Shown here piece after piece: positions 5,887 through 6,991 of a DNA stretch of 6,991 nt. Source of the stretch: Spirochaetota bacterium. Its GTDB lineage: Bacteria > Spirochaetota > B62-G9 > DRHN01. A program made the translations under genes and the position numbers. The number at the start of each line of letters is the position of its first letter. Position 1 is the stretch's first letter. The notes beneath the pieces were generated by a model. That model was not told the origin of the DNA. It saw only the letters and a list, made by a program, of their open reading frames with translations, and ran no database searches. The DNA lies in assembly GCA_023136305.1 (NCBI GenBank), contig JAGLSF010000100.1:1-6991 (forward strand), in the 5' to 3' direction.

Positions 5887-5914
5887 TCACATAAAGTGTA
5901 ATAAATTTAATAAT
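5886..5914 (+). promoter_or_regulatory. Weak candidate promoter for the PilZ gene
   Basis: GTCACA (5886-5891) and AATAAT (5909-5914) are 17 bases apart and match the sigma70 boxes at four and five of six positions. The leader would be about 43 nt. The region is so AT-rich that chance matches are expected, and a motility-type promoter was not found. Confidence 0.22.
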
Positions 5915-5963
5915 TTGCCTGAACGTGTCGAATATTTAAAAAAAACATACCTATAACGGATAA

Positions 5964-6991
5964 ATGGGCACAATAACGGTCATAGCTTTAGCTGTTGTAT
6001 TTATCATAGTGCTGGTTGTCGTCATGCGATTGCGGGGTGGAAAACAGAGATTCCCCTTCTTCGAGTTCTACGGCAGAGGTCGAAAAGAAGGGTTCTCATT
6101 CAAAGAGATCGGCTTTCTGAAACAGATTGCCATACAGAACAAACTGGAGAAACCGCAGACCATATACTGGTCGACACGGCAACTCGACCGATGCCTGCGA
6201 CCCGCCATTCAAAAGATCAATGCCAACGAAAAGATGTCCTCCGCCGAAAAGCTGCGCATGCTCAACAAGTTGCTGGACCTCAGGAAAAAGGCCGAATTCA
6301 ACCTTCCCAAGTATCACAAGCGAATTCGAGACACATCCGCTATACTACCTCGGCAGAAACTTATCATCCGTGAGCAGAAATATGGTACCTTCGTCAGCTG
6401 GGTTATCGAAAACAACAAGCGACATCTCGTAGTTACGCAGCCATCGGGGCAGAAGGCCTCTGATACGCTGAAGTGGACGGGCAGAAAGGTCACTGTCTAT
6501 TTCTGGCGGCAGGAGGATGCGGGGTATGAGTTCGAATCCAAGGTACAGGAGCAGATCCAGCACGAAGAGTATCCCCTCATATATCTCCAGCACTCCCAGA
6601 AACTCGAACGCAAACAGAAGAGACAGAGTGTACGCGTCGAAACGAGGATAAGCGCAAAGTTTTATCCTGTCATCGTTTCTGCAGGAGAAGGAGTACAGAA
6701 GGCTGTTATATCCCAACGAGGGTATGTGGCGAAAATCGGTGACCTGTCAGAAACCGGCTGTTCCATGCTTGCGGGCAAAGGATTGAAGAAAAACGCACGC
6801 CTGAAGATTGACTTTTTTCTCACCGATACAAAGAGGATCGTGGCACTTGGTATCGTGGTCAGCCTTTCCAATACCGGTGATGATCGTGTAAAACACTACC
6901 ATATCATGTTTACCAAAGTCGGGCCGCAGTCCAGGAACAATATACTCCTCTTCGTGTACAACATATTCGGTGAACGGGAAGAGAAGGACGA
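5964..6991 (+). CDS. Membrane-anchored PilZ-domain protein (c-di-GMP receptor), 3' end outside the window
   Basis: The frame opens with ATG at 5964 and runs without a stop to the window end, giving at least 342 residues. Residues about 4-21 are a hydrophobic membrane anchor ('TVIALAVVFIIVLVVVM'), followed by a basic stretch, so most of the protein should be cytoplasmic. Residues about 45-125 are charged and mainly helical. Residues about 126-218 form a strand-rich region placed like the N-terminal domain of YcgR-type proteins. The PilZ domain starts with R220-Q-S-V-R224 (R-x-x-x-R) and continues to D260-L-S-E-T-G265 (D-x-S-x-x-G), the two motifs that bind cyclic di-GMP; both are intact. Such proteins usually tune motility or surface behaviour in response to c-di-GMP. 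The ribosome site (ACGGA close to the ATG) is weak. No flagellar gene is visible beside it. The PilZ call is secure; the target process is inferred. Confidence 0.85.
   Translation, partial: MGTITVIALAVVFIIVLVVVMRLRGGKQRFPFFEFYGRGRKEGFSFKEIGFLKQIAIQNKLEKPQTIYWSTRQLDRCLRPAIQKINANEKMSSAEKLRMLNKLLDLRKKAEFNLPKYHKRIRDTSAILPRQKLIIREQKYGTFVSWVIENNKRHLVVTQPSGQKASDTLKWTGRKVTVYFWRQEDAGYEFESKVQEQIQHEEYPLIYLQHSQKLERKQKRQSVRVETRISAKFYPVIVSAGEGVQKAVISQRGYVAKIGDLSETGCSMLAGKGLKKNARLKIDFFLTDTKRIVALGIVVSLSNTGDDRVKHYHIMFTKVGPQSRNNILLFVYNIFGEREEKD

Noticed and set aside
5750..5956. A 68-codon open frame in the divergent intergenic region
   Set aside because: No ribosome site, no recognisable motif, AT-rich composition unlike the neighbouring genes, and overlap with likely promoters.
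5892..5963. Sigma28-type motility promoter before the PilZ gene (TAAAGTGT, or ACGGATAA next to the ATG)
   Set aside because: The first lacks a matching -10 box at the right distance; the second would place the transcription start inside the coding region.

Overview
The window is an ordinary stretch of bacterial chromosome of medium GC content. It carries nine protein-coding genes, seven complete and two cut by the window edges, and no RNA gene, CRISPR array, insertion sequence or phage gene. Purine-rich Shine-Dalgarno sequences, short intergenic gaps and a signal-anchored, SPFH-like inner-membrane-type protein fit a Gram-negative-like bacterium. A membrane-anchored PilZ protein (c-di-GMP receptor) suggests a motile or surface-sensing organism. 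My best guess is a free-living member of Spirochaetota, but this rests on general impression of the PilZ and SPFH-like proteins and is weak.

Left part (1-2000): the 3' end of thiamine pyrophosphokinase (thiN, + strand) meets a minus-strand pair almost end to end. The pair is a membrane-anchored SPFH/band 7-like protein followed, 29 bp later, by a HIT-family nucleotide hydrolase/phosphorylase. A sigma70-type promoter can be proposed for the pair at 1922-1950.

Middle (2000-3600): mazG and a TtcA-family tRNA thiolase-like gene run on the + strand, 11 bp apart, and look like an operon. The TtcA-like protein lacks one of the three cysteines that hold the iron-sulfur cluster in E. coli TtcA, and has an extra nearby cysteine.

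Right-middle (3590-5720): three minus-strand genes follow: a classical SDR dehydrogenase, an HNH endonuclease and a YmdB/MacroD-type macrodomain protein. A 23-bp-stem palindrome sits between the HNH and macrodomain genes. Four 15-bp tandem repeats overlap the macrodomain stop codon, each carrying an in-frame stop.

Right end (5721-6991): a 243-bp AT-rich divergent intergenic region with a 12-bp palindrome and a 12-bp direct repeat separates the SDR gene from a + strand gene. That gene encodes a one-TM protein with intact c-di-GMP-binding PilZ motifs and is cut by the window end.

Several genes deal with nucleotides or nucleotide adducts (HIT: dinucleoside polyphosphates; MazG: NTPs; macrodomain: ADP-ribose), a loose housekeeping theme rather than a demonstrated system. 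I do not see convincing evidence of a wholly new system. The most unusual items are the stop-codon-bearing tandem repeat, the cysteine change in the TtcA-like protein, the SPFH-like protein with its tail, and the anchored PilZ protein.
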